A DNA stretch of 64,000 nt from AP-15 sp963775875 (GCA_963775875.1 CAVZKP010000025.1:186001-250000), one strand, 5' to 3'; shown: positions 1-9,282, counted from the first letter of the stretch. Notes: generated by a model not told the origin, from the letters alone. Program-made: numbers and translations.

Positions 1-2
1 AG

Positions 3-257
3 GCGCTGCTGATCTCGATCCTGCTGGCCCATTCCGAGCTGCAGCGGGCATTGCGCGGCGAACCGCCGCTGCTGCTGCTCGACGAAGTCACCGCCCATCT
101 CGATGCCGGCAGGCGCGACGCATTGTTTGAAATCCTCGCCCGCTTCGAAAGCCAGGTCTGGCTGACAGGCACCGACGAGGCTCTGTTCGCCCCGCTGCGC
201 GGCCGGGCCCAGTTTCTGACGGTTCGCGACGGCGCCGTGACGGCAAATTCCTGCTGA
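3..257 (+). CDS. recF: RecF C-terminal end (5' truncated by window)
   Basis: The frame is open from the window edge and ends at 257. It reads as the C-terminal part of an SMC-like ATPase: a LLLLDEVTAHLD Walker B/D-loop segment, followed by a 'QVWLTGTD' strand typical of the RecF ATPase end. RecF binds gapped DNA and helps RecA load in gap repair. It lies 26 bp upstream of gyrB in the same direction, which matches the common dnaN-recF-gyrB order near the replication origin. Only about 84 codons are visible. The gene order makes RecF more likely than another SMC-type ATPase. Confidence 0.85.
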   Translation, partial: ALLISILLAHSELQRALRGEPPLLLLDEVTAHLDAGRRDALFEILARFESQVWLTGTDEALFAPLRGRAQFLTVRDGAVTANSC

Positions 258-283
258 CCCGAAAGGCTGCGATCACCAAAGAC

Positions 284-2854
284 ATGGCAAACATCTCCGC
301 TTCCGATCCGCACGCGCCGACCGGCGCCGCCCCTGGGCGTGCCCCGACCGCAGGCGCCCCCCAAGGCAATGGTGCCGCCGACCCCGGCAACAACAGCGTC
401 ACCGGCAATGGCGAAGACGCGACTTACAACGAACAGTCGATCGAAGTGCTGCGCGGGCTCGACGCCGTGCGCAAGCGGCCGGGCATGTATATCGGCGATA
501 CCGATGACGGCTCCGGCCTGCACCACATGGTCTATGAGGTCGTCGACAACGCGATCGACGAAGCGCTGGCCGGCTATTGCGACACCGTGGTCGTGACCTT
601 GAACGCCGACGGCTCGGTTACCGTCACCGATAATGGCCGCGGCATTCCGGTCGGCATCCATGACGAGGAGGGGGTTTCCGCCGCCGAGGTGATCATGACC
701 CACCTCCATGCCGGCGGCAAATTCAACCAGAACGCCTATAAGGTCTCGGGCGGATTGCACGGGGTCGGCGTCTCGGTCGTCAACGGCCTCTCCAGCCAGC
801 TCGATCTGCGGGTGTTTCGCGGCGGTTCGCAGTGGTTCATCCGGTTTCGCGACGGCGTGCCCGAGGCGCCGCTTGCTGAAGTCGGGCCGGCCCCGGCTTG
901 GCCCGAGGGATCGAGCCGCCAGGGAACGGCAACCGGCACCGAGATCACCTTTCTGCCGAGCACCGAGACCTTTACCAAGACCGAGTTCGATTTCACCACG
1001 CTCGAACACCGCCTGCGCGAACTCGCATTTCTGAACAGCGGCGTCACCCTGATGCTGAACGATGCGCGCGGGGTCGAGCCAAAGAGCGTGACCCTGCATT
1101 TCGAGGGCGGGCTGGAAGCCTTTGTCCGCTATCTCGACCGTTCCAAGCAGGCCCTGCACTCGCCGCCGCTGGCGATCCGCGGCGAGCGCGACGACATCCT
1201 CTTGGAAATCGCGATGGAATGGACCGACAGCTATCACGAGACGATGCTGTGCTTTACCAACAACATCCCGCAGCGCGACGGCGGGACCCATCTCGCCGGC
1301 TTTCGCGCGGCCCTGACCCGCAGCGTCAACGCCTATGCCAATGACAGCGGCATCGCCAAAAAGGAAAAGGTGACGCTGACTGGCGAGGACATGCGCGAGG
1401 GGCTGACCTGCGTGCTGTCGGTCAAGGTGCCGGACCCGAAATTCTCCTCGCAGACCAAGGACAAGCTCGTCTCCTCCGAGGTTCGCCCGGCGATCGAAGG
1501 CATCGTCGGCGACAAGCTGACCCAGTGGTTCGAGGAGCACCCGGCCGACGCCCGCAAGATCGTCGCCAAGGTGGTCGAGGCGGCGGCGGCGCGCGAGGCG
1601 GCGCGCAAGGCGCGCGATCTGACCCGGCGCAAGGGCGCGCTCGACATCGCCAATCTGCCGGGCAAGCTCGCCGATTGCCAGGAGCGCGACCCGGCCAAGA
1701 GCGAACTCTTCATCGTCGAGGGCGACAGCGCCGGCGGCTCGGCCAAGCAAGGCCGCGACCGGCGCTTCCAGGCGATCCTGCCGCTGAAAGGCAAGATCCT
1801 CAATGTCGAGCGCGCCCGTTTCGACAAGATGCTGGGCTCGGCCGAGATCGGCACCCTGATCGCCGCGCTCGGCACCGGCATTGGCATCGAGGATTTCGAC
1901 GCCGCAAAGGCGCGCTATCACCGCATCATCATCATGACCGACGCCGATGTCGACGGCAGCCATATCCGCACCCTGCTGCTGACGTTCTTTTTCCGGCAGA
2001 TGGCGAGCCTGATCGACAAGGGGTTTCTCTACATCGCGCAGCCGCCGCTCTACCGGCTGCAGCGCGGCAATCAGAAGGCGGTCTATCTGAAGGACGACGC
2101 GGCGCTCGAAGCCTATTGCATCGACGCCGCACTCCGGGACGCGGTCTTCACCCAATATGACGGGGTTGAGCGCGCCGCCAACGATCTGCGCGCCTTGCTG
2201 GACGAGGCGCGGCTGCAACGCCGCTCGTTGCAGGTGCTGGCGGCCAAGGTCGGCGATATCGAGGTGGTCGAGCAGGCGGCGATCGCCGGGGCGTTGTCGC
2301 CGGCATTGCTCGCCGATCCGAACCGCGCGATCGAAGCGGCGCACCGCACCGCGCTGCGCCTCAACCATCTCGCCCCGGAGCACGAGCGCAACTGGCAGGG
2401 CGAGGTCATTGCCGGCGAAGGATTGGTGCTGAGCCGCACCCGCCAGGGCGTGCGCGAGCGCCGGCTGATCGACGCGGCATTGTTGCGCAGCGCCGAGGCG
2501 CGCCGGCTCGACCTCGACGGCGACAGCCTGCGCCAGAGCTATGAGCGCCCCGGCACCCTCGCCGCGCGCGACAGGACCTGGCCGATCGCCGGGCCGACCG
2601 GCCTGGTCGAAGCGGTCATGGAACTGGGCCGCCGCGGCATCGAGGTCAACCGGTACAAGGGCCTCGGCGAGATGAACCCCGAGCAATTGTGGGAAACCAC
2701 CCTCGATCCCGAGGTCCGCGCCCTGCTTCAGGTCCGGGTCAACCACGCCGATTCGGCCGAGGAAACCTTCTCCACCCTGATGGGCGACCTGGTCGAACCC
2801 CGCCGCGACTTCATCCAGTCGAACGCGCTCTCGGTCGCCAATCTGGATGTGTAG
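284..2854 (+). CDS. gyrB: DNA gyrase subunit B
   Basis: The ATPase subunit of type II topoisomerase, which drives negative supercoiling together with GyrA. The 856-residue product shows the GHKL N-box (VVDNAIDEAL, about residue 86), the DNGRGIP ATP-binding motif (about 115), the Toprim EGDSAGG (about 479) and DADVDGSH (about 552) metal-binding residues, and the C-terminal RYKGLGEMNP block (about 790). Between the Toprim domain and the C-terminal block is an extra segment of roughly 170 residues, which makes the protein longer than E. coli GyrB (804). The first ~45 residues are a low-complexity Ala/Gly/Pro/Asn tail ahead of the conserved start, so the true start could be later. It directly follows recF. 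Confidence 0.97.
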   Translation: MANISASDPHAPTGAAPGRAPTAGAPQGNGAADPGNNSVTGNGEDATYNEQSIEVLRGLDAVRKRPGMYIGDTDDGSGLHHMVYEVVDNAIDEALAGYCDTVVVTLNADGSVTVTDNGRGIPVGIHDEEGVSAAEVIMTHLHAGGKFNQNAYKVSGGLHGVGVSVVNGLSSQLDLRVFRGGSQWFIRFRDGVPEAPLAEVGPAPAWPEGSSRQGTATGTEITFLPSTETFTKTEFDFTTLEHRLRELAFLNSGVTLMLNDARGVEPKSVTLHFEGGLEAFVRYLDRSKQALHSPPLAIRGERDDILLEIAMEWTDSYHETMLCFTNNIPQRDGGTHLAGFRAALTRSVNAYANDSGIAKKEKVTLTGEDMREGLTCVLSVKVPDPKFSSQTKDKLVSSEVRPAIEGIVGDKLTQWFEEHPADARKIVAKVVEAAAAREAARKARDLTRRKGALDIANLPGKLADCQERDPAKSELFIVEGDSAGGSAKQGRDRRFQAILPLKGKILNVERARFDKMLGSAEIGTLIAALGTGIGIEDFDAAKARYHRIIIMTDADVDGSHIRTLLLTFFFRQMASLIDKGFLYIAQPPLYRLQRGNQKAVYLKDDAALEAYCIDAALRDAVFTQYDGVERAANDLRALLDEARLQRRSLQVLAAKVGDIEVVEQAAIAGALSPALLADPNRAIEAAHRTALRLNHLAPEHERNWQGEVIAGEGLVLSRTRQGVRERRLIDAALLRSAEARRLDLDGDSLRQSYERPGTLAARDRTWPIAGPTGLVEAVMELGRRGIEVNRYKGLGEMNPEQLWETTLDPEVRALLQVRVNHADSAEETFSTLMGDLVEPRRDFIQSNALSVANLDV

Positions 2855-2985
2855 AAGATGACCACGGTCCGCCGATAACGACGCGCCCGGCAAAAGGCGA
2901 CGCCTGAAAAAGGTGGACCGCGTGCGCTCGCGCCCGGCCCCGGGTAAGCAATTGCGCAAACCGATCAACACCACGGGAGAGACAG

Positions 2986-3402
2986 ATGGTCCTCAAGATC
3001 GAGCGGTTTCAGCCAGAGGGCATGAATGTCAGGATGTCGGGTGGGCAGCCCTCGTACTCGCACGTCGTGACGGTGAGCGGCACCGGCAAGATCGTCTACA
3101 TCGCCGGCCAGCTGGCTCGCGACATCGACGGCAATTGCGTCGGTAAGGGCGATATGCGCGCGCAAATGGAACAGACATTCCAGAACCTGGACCGGTGCCT
3201 CAAGGCGGCCGGCGCTAGCTGGGCCGACGTCGTCAAGACCAACACGTTTGTCACTGATTTCGACGAATTTCAGAAATGCAGCGATGTGCGGATGCGCTAT
3301 TTCGGGGTGGCGACCCCGACCAGCACAACCGTCGGCGTCACCCGCCTCGCCGGCCCCGATTTCATGATCGAGATCGAGGCTGTCGCCATCGTCAATTCGT
3401 GA
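2986..3402 (+). CDS. RidA/YjgF-family protein
   Basis: A 138-residue single-domain protein of the RidA (YjgF/YER057c/UK114) fold. It shows the family pattern 'VYIAGQLARD' near the N-terminus, an internal 'Q....N....L..AG....DVVK.N.FVTD' stretch, and a late 'TTVGVTRLAGPDFMIEIEAVA' region. Family members are soluble trimers; the best known hydrolyse reactive enamine/imine intermediates such as 2-aminoacrylate, but many paralogues have other roles. A GGGAGAG ribosome site sits just before the ATG. It follows gyrB after a 131-bp gap that holds nothing else recognisable. Substrate cannot be told from sequence. Confidence 0.88.
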   Translation: MVLKIERFQPEGMNVRMSGGQPSYSHVVTVSGTGKIVYIAGQLARDIDGNCVGKGDMRAQMEQTFQNLDRCLKAAGASWADVVKTNTFVTDFDEFQKCSDVRMRYFGVATPTSTTVGVTRLAGPDFMIEIEAVAIVNS

Positions 3403-3519
3403 GTAGGGCCGGGCCACAACGACTAATCGATCGGATCCAGCACGGTTCGAGTATAATTCGACGCTTTTCGAGATGATATTCGCGCCCGGCCTCCCGCCCT
3501 AACTTATCATTGAGGAGCA

Positions 3520-3567
3520 ATGTCGCCGCCCCGGAGGGCGGCGGGTGTTCGTGCATATCCGGGCTGA
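3520..3567 (+). promoter_or_regulatory. short leader ORF overlapping a GC hairpin upstream of the MDR gene
   Basis: A 15-codon ORF (MSPPRRAAGVRAYPG) starts at 3520 behind a GAGGAG Shine-Dalgarno-like stretch (3512-3517) and ends 15 bp before the MDR start. It overlaps a perfect 8-bp hairpin, CGCCGCCC-CGGA-GGGCGGCG (3524-3543). No T-run follows the hairpin, so it is not a standard terminator. It could be a leader peptide/attenuator arrangement or chance in GC-rich DNA. Confidence 0.25.
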
Positions 3568-3582
3568 CCAAGGAGAATCCCG

Positions 3583-4537
3583 ATGCCCCAACAGGTCCGT
3601 GCCGTTGTCGTCGATCCGGCGGCGCCTGGGAGGCTCGCGATCAGAGCCGGTCGAATTGCGCGATCCCGACCGCGACGAGGTGGCGGTGCGAGTCACCGCG
3701 ATCTCGCTCAACCGCGGCGAAACCCGGCGCGCCGTGCAGCAGGCCGACCCCGGATGGCGGCCGGGCTGGGATTTTGTCGGGGTGACCGAGACCGCGGCGG
3801 CGGATGGCAGCGGGCCCCGACCCGGGACCCGCGTGGTCGGCATCCTGCCCTCTGGCGCCTGGGCCGAACGGGTCAACTGCCGCACGCACGCGATCGCAGC
3901 ACTGCCCGACGCGGTCGGCGATGCCGAGGCGGCAACGTTGCCGGTGGCGGGCCTCACCGCGTTGCACGCGCTGCGCCAAGGCGGGCTGTTGCTCGGACGC
4001 AAGGTGCTGATCGACGGCGCGTCGGGCGGGGTCGGACATCTCGCCTGCCAGCTCGCCGCGGCGGCCGGCGCGCAGGTCTGGGGCCATGTGCGCCGCGAGG
4101 AATATCGCGCCGCCGTTGCCGAATGGTGCGGCGAACGGGTGGTGCTCGGCCGCGAACTCGCCGCCGCCAAGCCATATGGTCCGTTCTGGCTGATTTTGGA
4201 TTCGCTCGGCGGCGCCGCCCTGGCCGCGGCGCTCGGCATGCTGCAGCCGGGCGGCATTTGCGTGACGTTCGGGATATCGGACGCCGCGCAGGCGACCTTT
4301 GAGAGCCGCGAATTTTTCGGCACCGGCGGAGCCCGGCTGTACGGGCTCACCCTGTTCCACGAATTGATGAGCGTCGAGCGGGCCGGCATCGGCCTGGCGC
4401 TGCTCGCCGATCTGATCGCCGCCAAGAAGCTGCGGCCGCAAATCGCGGTGGAAGCGCCATGGAGCGAGATCGGCAGCGTGGCCCGCCGGCTTATCGATCG
4501 CGACTTCACCGGCAAGGCGGTCCTGCACATCCGTTGA
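3583..4537 (+). CDS. MDR-superfamily zinc-free oxidoreductase (quinone-reductase-like), N-terminus frameshifted
   Basis: Medium-chain dehydrogenase/reductase of the NADPH:quinone reductase type. The GroES-like N-domain (EVAVRVTAISLNRGE) is followed by a Rossmann NAD(P)-binding motif, GASGGVGHLACQLAA. No structural or catalytic zinc cysteines are seen. The expected start is the ATG at 3583 (MPQQVRAVVVDPAAPGRLAIR), but that frame fails after about 21 residues; the rest is read one frame on from PVELRDPD. Removing one base near 3646 joins the two into a normal protein of about 317 residues. The continuous alternative start at 3545 gives an N-terminus unlike the family. Substrate unknown. Confidence 0.75.
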
Positions 4538-4587
4538 GGGGCTAGGCGGAGAGCACTCGCCGGCGGCGATTTGAGGCAGCGGGCACG

Positions 4588-5470
4588 TTACGCGTCGGCA
4601 GGTTGCGGTGGTCCGCTATCGCCATAGGCTGCCAGTTCCGATAACAAGCTCGCCAGACTGTAGGACGGTTTGTAGCCCAGCCAACGAACCGTCTCGGAAA
4701 TATCCAGCCTGGTCGGCTTCAGCGCCGGATCGAGTCCATAAGAGAGCGCCAGATCGTAATATTCGGGATAGTATTTTTTGAATGTCGAACCTGCGCCCTC
4801 GGCATCCCAATGATCCAGATCGTCGTCCGTGTATTCATATGCACTGTCAAGCGTTAGGATGAGCTGCTGGCTAAGGTGCTGGCCGGTCGATCAGATCCAG
4901 ACTCGAGATGACCGCTGCGGCAACGTCATTGATGTGCACCGCTCCCTTCCAAAACCATCGCGCCCAGTCGCTATATTTGGCGTACACATTGCGGTTCCAG
5001 AATGGAATAAATCCTCGTGGGCGAAGGGTGATCACATTTATATGGCTGTGCTTTCGATAATCCTCGGCAATCAATTCGGCCAGAATCTTGCTGCGCCCGT
5101 AACGGGTATCCGACCGATAAACGCTGGTCGTAGAAATGAATACAATCTTGTCGATGCCGAGGGAAATGGCCGCCTCAAAAACCTCGAAGGCGCCGCGGAC
5201 ATTCAAATCGAAGAAATCATAAGCATTCTTCTCACGACGATCTTCGTGAATACCGTGCCAGGCGGCGATGTGAACGATACAATCGCAGCCACGGAACATA
5301 TTCGCCAGCTCCGATCGGTCCAAAATGGACCCCTGGATAAACACCGCTCCCTGTTTCAATTTCGGCGGAGCGCGAACATCCAGAACCACAGGCGTATCAC
5401 CCCTGGCGAGCAATCTGGGTACGAGGGTCTGGCCGAGATCGCCGGATCCTCCTGTCAGCAGCACCCTCAT
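4588..5470 (-). pseudogene. NAD-dependent sugar epimerase/dehydratase (extended SDR), +1 frameshift
   Basis: Extended short-chain dehydrogenase of the NAD-dependent epimerase/dehydratase family. It has the Rossmann motif GGSGDLG (residues 7-13), the DVRAPP segment, HIAAWHG, and the catalytic YGRSK (Tyr124, Lys128). The first frame stops after about 199 residues at IDRPAP. Skipping one base near 4879 gives a coherent continuation of about 94 residues (SQQLILTLDSAYEYTDDDL through RWLGYKPSYSLASLL to the stop at 4588), typical of the C-terminal end of such enzymes. GC is visibly lower than in neighbours, which points to transfer as part of a surface-sugar locus. It lies next to an MFS remnant and a truncated GT41 gene. 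Confidence 0.72.
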
Positions 5471-5485
5471 GCTGTTCTCCCCTGC

Positions 5486-5740
5486 TTACTGTTTCCGCCA
5501 GGCAGTACCCATGCCGAGGATCGATGGCGGAATTGGGCCCCCGGCGTGGCTCTCGCTGATAACGATCAACAAGAAGGTCAAAGCCGGCATCAGCAGCAGG
5601 TCACCCCGCCGGTCGAAGCGTCAATCGGAGCCGATGAAACCATCGCGGCAAGGGCAAATAGGATACTTGGCCAAAACACCCAGCGCCAGCCGAGAGTGGC
5701 CAGCAGCGCCCCGCCGGAGAATTGGGCGAGGCCGTCGTTA
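5486..5740 (-). pseudogene. remnant of a DHA2-type MFS transporter
   Basis: On the minus strand, just before the epimerase start, one frame reads SGGALLATLGWRWVFWPSI, the typical TM5-TM6 segment of DHA2/EmrB-type drug:H+ antiporters. An adjacent frame continues as RRGDLLLMPALTFLLIVIS before a stop at 5486. No start, no first four helices and no distal half are present. The fragment ends where the GT41 coding sense begins on the other strand, so a recombination junction probably lies at about 5720-5780. An apparent 1-base loss splits the two frames. Confidence 0.45.
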
Positions 5741-7128
5741 TGCTCGGTCGCGCCGCGCTGCAACTCGAAGATGCGACGACTGAGTGGTTTTATGCGCGAA
5801 AGCGAATGTGTGATTGGGCCGACTATCGCAAAGACGAGGCAAAGGCTCGAACCGCGGTAGGAAAGCAGGCGTTCGCGCTGCTGGCGTTGGATTCGAGCCC
5901 CGCCGAACAGCTCGATTGCGCGCGACGGGCAGCGGCTGCGCTGGCCGTTCCCAAATCTCTGATGTTTCCTCGTTTGCGGCCGAAGCCGGGCGGGCGAATC
6001 CGGATCGGCTACGTCTCGGCGAATTTCAGGCCGCACGCCGGCGCATTTCTAATCGCCGAACTCATCGAGCAGCACGACCGCCAGGATTTCGAGATTGTCG
6101 GTTACGCCGCGAGCCCGGATGACGGCAGTCAGATGCGCGCCCGTCTCGCCTCCTCATTCGACCGCTTTGTCGACATCTCCGGGACCACGGACCGAGACGC
6201 GGCGCGGCGCGTCCACGCTGAAGGGATCGATATCCTGGTCGACCTCAACGGCTTTACCCAGCGCGCGCGGACGGCCATCCTCGCCTATCGTCCGGCGCCG
6301 ATCCAGGTCAACTATCTCGGCTACCCGGCGACGACAGGCGCTGACTTCATCGACTACATCCTTGTCGATCCGTTTGTCGTGCCGGTGGATCAGCAACCAT
6401 TCTTCAGCGAGCGGCTGGTCCATTTGCCCGACTGCTACCAATGCAATGACGATAAGCGACCCATCTCCGATCACACGCCGTCGCGCGCGGAATGCGGCCT
6501 GCCCGAGAACGGTTTCGTCTTTTGCTGCTTCAACAACGCCTACAAGATCACCCCCGATTTCTTCGACATCTGGATGCGATTGCTGGGCGCAGTGTCGGGC
6601 AGCGTGTTGTGGCTGATGGACGACAACTTATGGGAAAAGGCGAATTTGGCGCGCGAGGCGGCGGCGCGAGGGATAGCGCCTGAACGGATCGTGTTCGCGC
6701 CAAAGCTGCCGCCGCCGGACCACCTCGCCCGCCATCGCCTTGCCGATCTATTTCTCGATACGCTTCCCTACAACGCCCATACGACCGCCAGCGATGCCTT
6801 ATGGGCGGGGCTGCCGCTGGTGACCTGCGCCGGCGCCACCTTTGCCGGCCGGGTGGCGGGAAGCTTGTTGCGGGCAATCGGGCTTCCTGAGCTCGTCACC
6901 TGTTCTCTCGAAGAATACGAGGCTCTGGCGCTGCGTCTGTCTCGCGACGGCGACCTGCTCGCGGCGCTGCGCGCCCGCCTGGCGCGAAACAAATGGACCC
7001 ATCCGCTGTTCGATACCGAACGCTTCGCCCGCAATATCGAGGTCGCCTATCGGCGGATGTGGGAGAGATCGCGAGCCGGGCGGCCGCCTGCAGCTTTTTC
7101 CGCTGCATCACCCGCAGACGCATTCTAG
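5722..7128 (+). CDS. GT41-family O-GlcNAc-transferase-like glycosyltransferase, N-terminal TPR part missing
   Basis: Matches the catalytic half of bacterial SPINDLY/OGT-like GT41 proteins: the linker ARKRMCDWADY, GRIRIGYVSANFRPHA at the start of the N-catalytic Rossmann domain, NYLGYPATTGADFIDYIL, FNNAYKITPDFFDIWMRLL, and the UDP-sugar-binding end LFLDTLPYNAHTTASDALWAGLP. These enzymes transfer GlcNAc or other sugars to Ser/Thr. Family members usually carry several TPRs before this point; here only about 20 unrelated residues precede the linker and the start is a TTG. The upstream DNA is an antisense MFS remnant, so the gene looks 5'-truncated. The catalytic half has no visible internal break. 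Confidence 0.75.
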   Translation: MGEAVVMLGRAALQLEDATTEWFYARKRMCDWADYRKDEAKARTAVGKQAFALLALDSSPAEQLDCARRAAAALAVPKSLMFPRLRPKPGGRIRIGYVSANFRPHAGAFLIAELIEQHDRQDFEIVGYAASPDDGSQMRARLASSFDRFVDISGTTDRDAARRVHAEGIDILVDLNGFTQRARTAILAYRPAPIQVNYLGYPATTGADFIDYILVDPFVVPVDQQPFFSERLVHLPDCYQCNDDKRPISDHTPSRAECGLPENGFVFCCFNNAYKITPDFFDIWMRLLGAVSGSVLWLMDDNLWEKANLAREAAARGIAPERIVFAPKLPPPDHLARHRLADLFLDTLPYNAHTTASDALWAGLPLVTCAGATFAGRVAGSLLRAIGLPELVTCSLEEYEALALRLSRDGDLLAALRARLARNKWTHPLFDTERFARNIEVAYRRMWERSRAGRPPAAFSAASPADAF

Positions 7129-7177
7129 GATCGGCTGCCAATCGAAGGGGACAGCCGCCAAGACTGGCAGCGGATTA

Positions 7178-7936
7178 TCAGCCGCCGGTGGCGGCGCGGA
7201 ACAGGCGCTCGAATTTGACGAATTCGTCAGGAGCGGCGTCGGAGACCGCCCAATAACCGATGTCGCCCTCGTTCCAGTGGTGCAGGGTGTAGCCGCGGCG
7301 GGTCAGCGTCTCGCCGAAATCGCCGGGCCGCGCCGGCAGCACGAAGACGTTGATGATGTGCTTGCCGGCCCGGTAGACGAGGGCCGGGACCGGCCTTCCC
7401 TGGATCAGGTCGAGGCGCCCGCCGATCAGCGGGAAACCGGCGGCGGCGAGATCGACGCCCGGCGGCGACAGATCGGTGCGCCCGGCGAACCACGGCTTGA
7501 CCGTGTGCTTGTCGGAGGATTGGACATCGGTCAGGTGGGTGCCCAGCAGCGAGCGCAGATGGCTGTCGATGACCTCGTTGGCGATGGTGTTTTCCTGCCG
7601 CGCCCCGGTCAGAAGCACCGTCCCGCCCGAGCCAACCGCGACGGCGAGCAGGATCGAGGCGGCATAGGCGAGCCAACCGGACGCGCGCATCGCTGCCGGC
7701 CGGGCTGCGGTCGCCTCGCGCCGCAACGCCGAGCGCACATTAGAGCGCAACGCCGCGGGCGCGCGATAGACCGGAGCCGCGCGGCGGATCTCGTCGCGCA
7801 AGCGCTCCAGCGCCGCCGCTTCCAGGCCGCATTCGGCGCAGCCCTCGAGATGGCCGCGGAGCCGCGCGCGCTCGGCCTCGGCAATCTCGCCGTCGAGATA
7901 GGCGTCGAGCAGCGGGCGGACCTCGTCACACTCCAT
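7178..7936 (-). CDS. anti-sigma factor with zinc-finger N-terminus, one TM helix
   Basis: About 252 residues. The N-terminal domain has the zinc-binding anti-sigma pattern (MECDEVRPLLDAYLDGE, then GHLEGCAEC: H-x3-C-x2-C), a single transmembrane stretch (WLAYAASILLAVAVGSG, roughly residues 90-110) and a ~140-residue periplasmic domain. The ATG at 7936 overlaps the end of the ECF sigma gene, so the two are translationally coupled; an upstream in-frame start at 7954 is possible. It presumably holds its sigma factor at the membrane until released. Confidence 0.88.
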   Translation of the reverse strand: MECDEVRPLLDAYLDGEIAEAERARLRGHLEGCAECGLEAAALERLRDEIRRAAPVYRAPAALRSNVRSALRREATAARPAAMRASGWLAYAASILLAVAVGSGGTVLLTGARQENTIANEVIDSHLRSLLGTHLTDVQSSDKHTVKPWFAGRTDLSPPGVDLAAAGFPLIGGRLDLIQGRPVPALVYRAGKHIINVFVLPARPGDFGETLTRRGYTLHHWNEGDIGYWAVSDAAPDEFVKFERLFRAATGG

Positions 7937-8480
7937 CGCCTTCACCCTTTCCATCCCAGGCCCGCCGCAACGCCGAGCGGGCGCGGTGGAGCCGGGACAT
8001 CACCGTCCCGATCGGAACGCCGGTCACCTCGGCGATCTCGCGGTAGCCGAGCTCGTGCAGTTCGCGCAGCACGATCGCCTCGCGCAGCGGCACCGGCAGC
8101 GCTTCGAGCAGCCGGTCGAGGCGCCGCAGATCGGACCGGCTCAGCAGCATTGCCTCGGTATCGCCCGCGGCCTGCGGCACGGCCGCTACCGCGTCGTCGA
8201 GATCCGCCGCGGCCTCTAGCGGAACCACATCCGCCGGCCGGTTGCGCTCGAGCCAGCTGTAGCAGGTGCGCCGCACGATCCTGAGCAGCCAGCTTTTGGC
8301 GTCGCCCTCGCGGTAGCTGTCGAAATAGCGGAATGCGCGCAGATAGGCTTCCTGCACGACATCGGCGGCGTCGGCATCGTTGCGGGTCAGCCAGCGCGCC
8401 AGCGAATAGGCGGCGTCGAGATGAGGCAGCGCCAGCGTTTCGAACCGGCTCCGCTGCCGCCGCTGCGCGATCCAGCTCAT
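7926..8480 (-). CDS. ECF-family RNA polymerase sigma factor
   Basis: 184 residues with sigma region 2 (DADAADVVQEAYLRAFRYF, then SWLLRIVRRTCYSWLER) and region 4 (LPVPLREAIVLRELHELGY, then EIAEVTGVPIGTVMSRLHRA), and no region 1 or 3. It is followed by and overlaps the zinc-finger anti-sigma gene. It is divergent from coxG, with 149 bp between the two starts. An ECF-type promoter is visible upstream on its own strand, so it is probably autoregulated. The specific ECF group was not assigned. Confidence 0.93.
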   Translation of the reverse strand: MSWIAQRRQRSRFETLALPHLDAAYSLARWLTRNDADAADVVQEAYLRAFRYFDSYREGDAKSWLLRIVRRTCYSWLERNRPADVVPLEAAADLDDAVAAVPQAAGDTEAMLLSRSDLRRLDRLLEALPVPLREAIVLRELHELGYREIAEVTGVPIGTVMSRLHRARSALRRAWDGKGEGDGV

Positions 8481-8506
8481 CGGCTCGTTCTACTCCACCA
8501 CAGCGC

Positions 8507-8533
8507 AGACCGCCGCGGCGGCCAGTTTATTCC
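8507..8533 (-). promoter_or_regulatory. candidate ECF-type promoter of the sigma/anti-sigma operon
   Basis: On the minus strand, GGAATAAACT (8524-8533) resembles an ECF -35 'GGAAT/C' element. CGGTCT (8507-8512) lies downstream, giving about 17 bp between GGAATA and GTCT. The predicted transcription start would be about 20 nt before the sigma ATG at 8480. Autoregulation of this kind is usual for ECF sigma factors. Based on pattern only. Confidence 0.4.
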
Positions 8534-8629
8534 GCGCCGAGCCATTCTCGGCAACGCGATCGCGCCGGCCATCGGGCGGTTGCAATCGCCGCGGCCGGGC
8601 ACCACACTCAGCCCACGCAGAAAAGGATC

Positions 8630-9274
8630 ATGCCGATGGAAATGACCGGCGAATTTCGCATCCCCGCGCCGCGCCAGCGCGTCTGGGAAGCGCTGAACGA
8701 TCCAGAGATCTTGAAGCAGTCGATCCCCGGCTGCCAGACGATCGAAAAGCTGTCGGACACCGAGTTCACCGCCAAGGTCGTGGCCAAGGTCGGTCCGGTA
8801 AAGGCCACCTTCAACGGCAAGGTGACCTTGTCGGACCTCGACCCGCCCAACGGCTACACGATCGCCGGCGAAGGGACCGGCGGCGTCGCCGGGTTTGCCA
8901 AGGGCAGCGCCAAGGTCGGCCTCGACGATGACGGCGAGGCGACCGTGCTGCGTTACGAGGTCCAGGCGCATGTCGGCGGCAAGCTCGCGCAGATCGGCTC
9001 GCGCCTGATCGACGGCACCTCGCGCAAGATGGCGGAGGATTTCTTCGCCCGGTTCGCCGCCACGGTGGCGCCCGAGCAGGCGGCCTCGTCTCCGCCGGGC
9101 GACGTCGCGGGCGAGGCGGCATCTATCGCGCGTGTCGCCATGGAGCCGGCATCGGCCGAATACCGCAGCGCATCTGCCACCGGCAGGCTGTCGCCGGCGG
9201 TGTGGGTCACCGGACTGACCGCGATCGTCGCGCTGATGCTCTATTACTTCACCCGCAACGGCGGGGTGCGCTAG
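8630..9274 (+). CDS. coxG: CoxG-family SRPBCC protein with C-terminal membrane anchor
   Basis: 214 residues. The N-terminal ~145 residues are the SRPBCC fold of CO-dehydrogenase subunit G (MTGEFRIPAPRQRVWEALND, IPGCQTIEKLSD, KVGPVKATFNGKV, then a GEGTGGVAGFAKGSA loop). A spacer is followed by one hydrophobic C-terminal helix (VWVTGLTAIVALMLYYF). In Oligotropha-type systems CoxG is reported to recruit the hydroxylase to the membrane. The start is the ATG at 8630, ahead of the conserved domain. It heads the coxG-S-L-M gene run. Confidence 0.88.
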   Translation: MPMEMTGEFRIPAPRQRVWEALNDPEILKQSIPGCQTIEKLSDTEFTAKVVAKVGPVKATFNGKVTLSDLDPPNGYTIAGEGTGGVAGFAKGSAKVGLDDDGEATVLRYEVQAHVGGKLAQIGSRLIDGTSRKMAEDFFARFAATVAPEQAASSPPGDVAGEAASIARVAMEPASAEYRSASATGRLSPAVWVTGLTAIVALMLYYFTRNGGVR

Positions 9275-9282
9275 CGGCCGCG

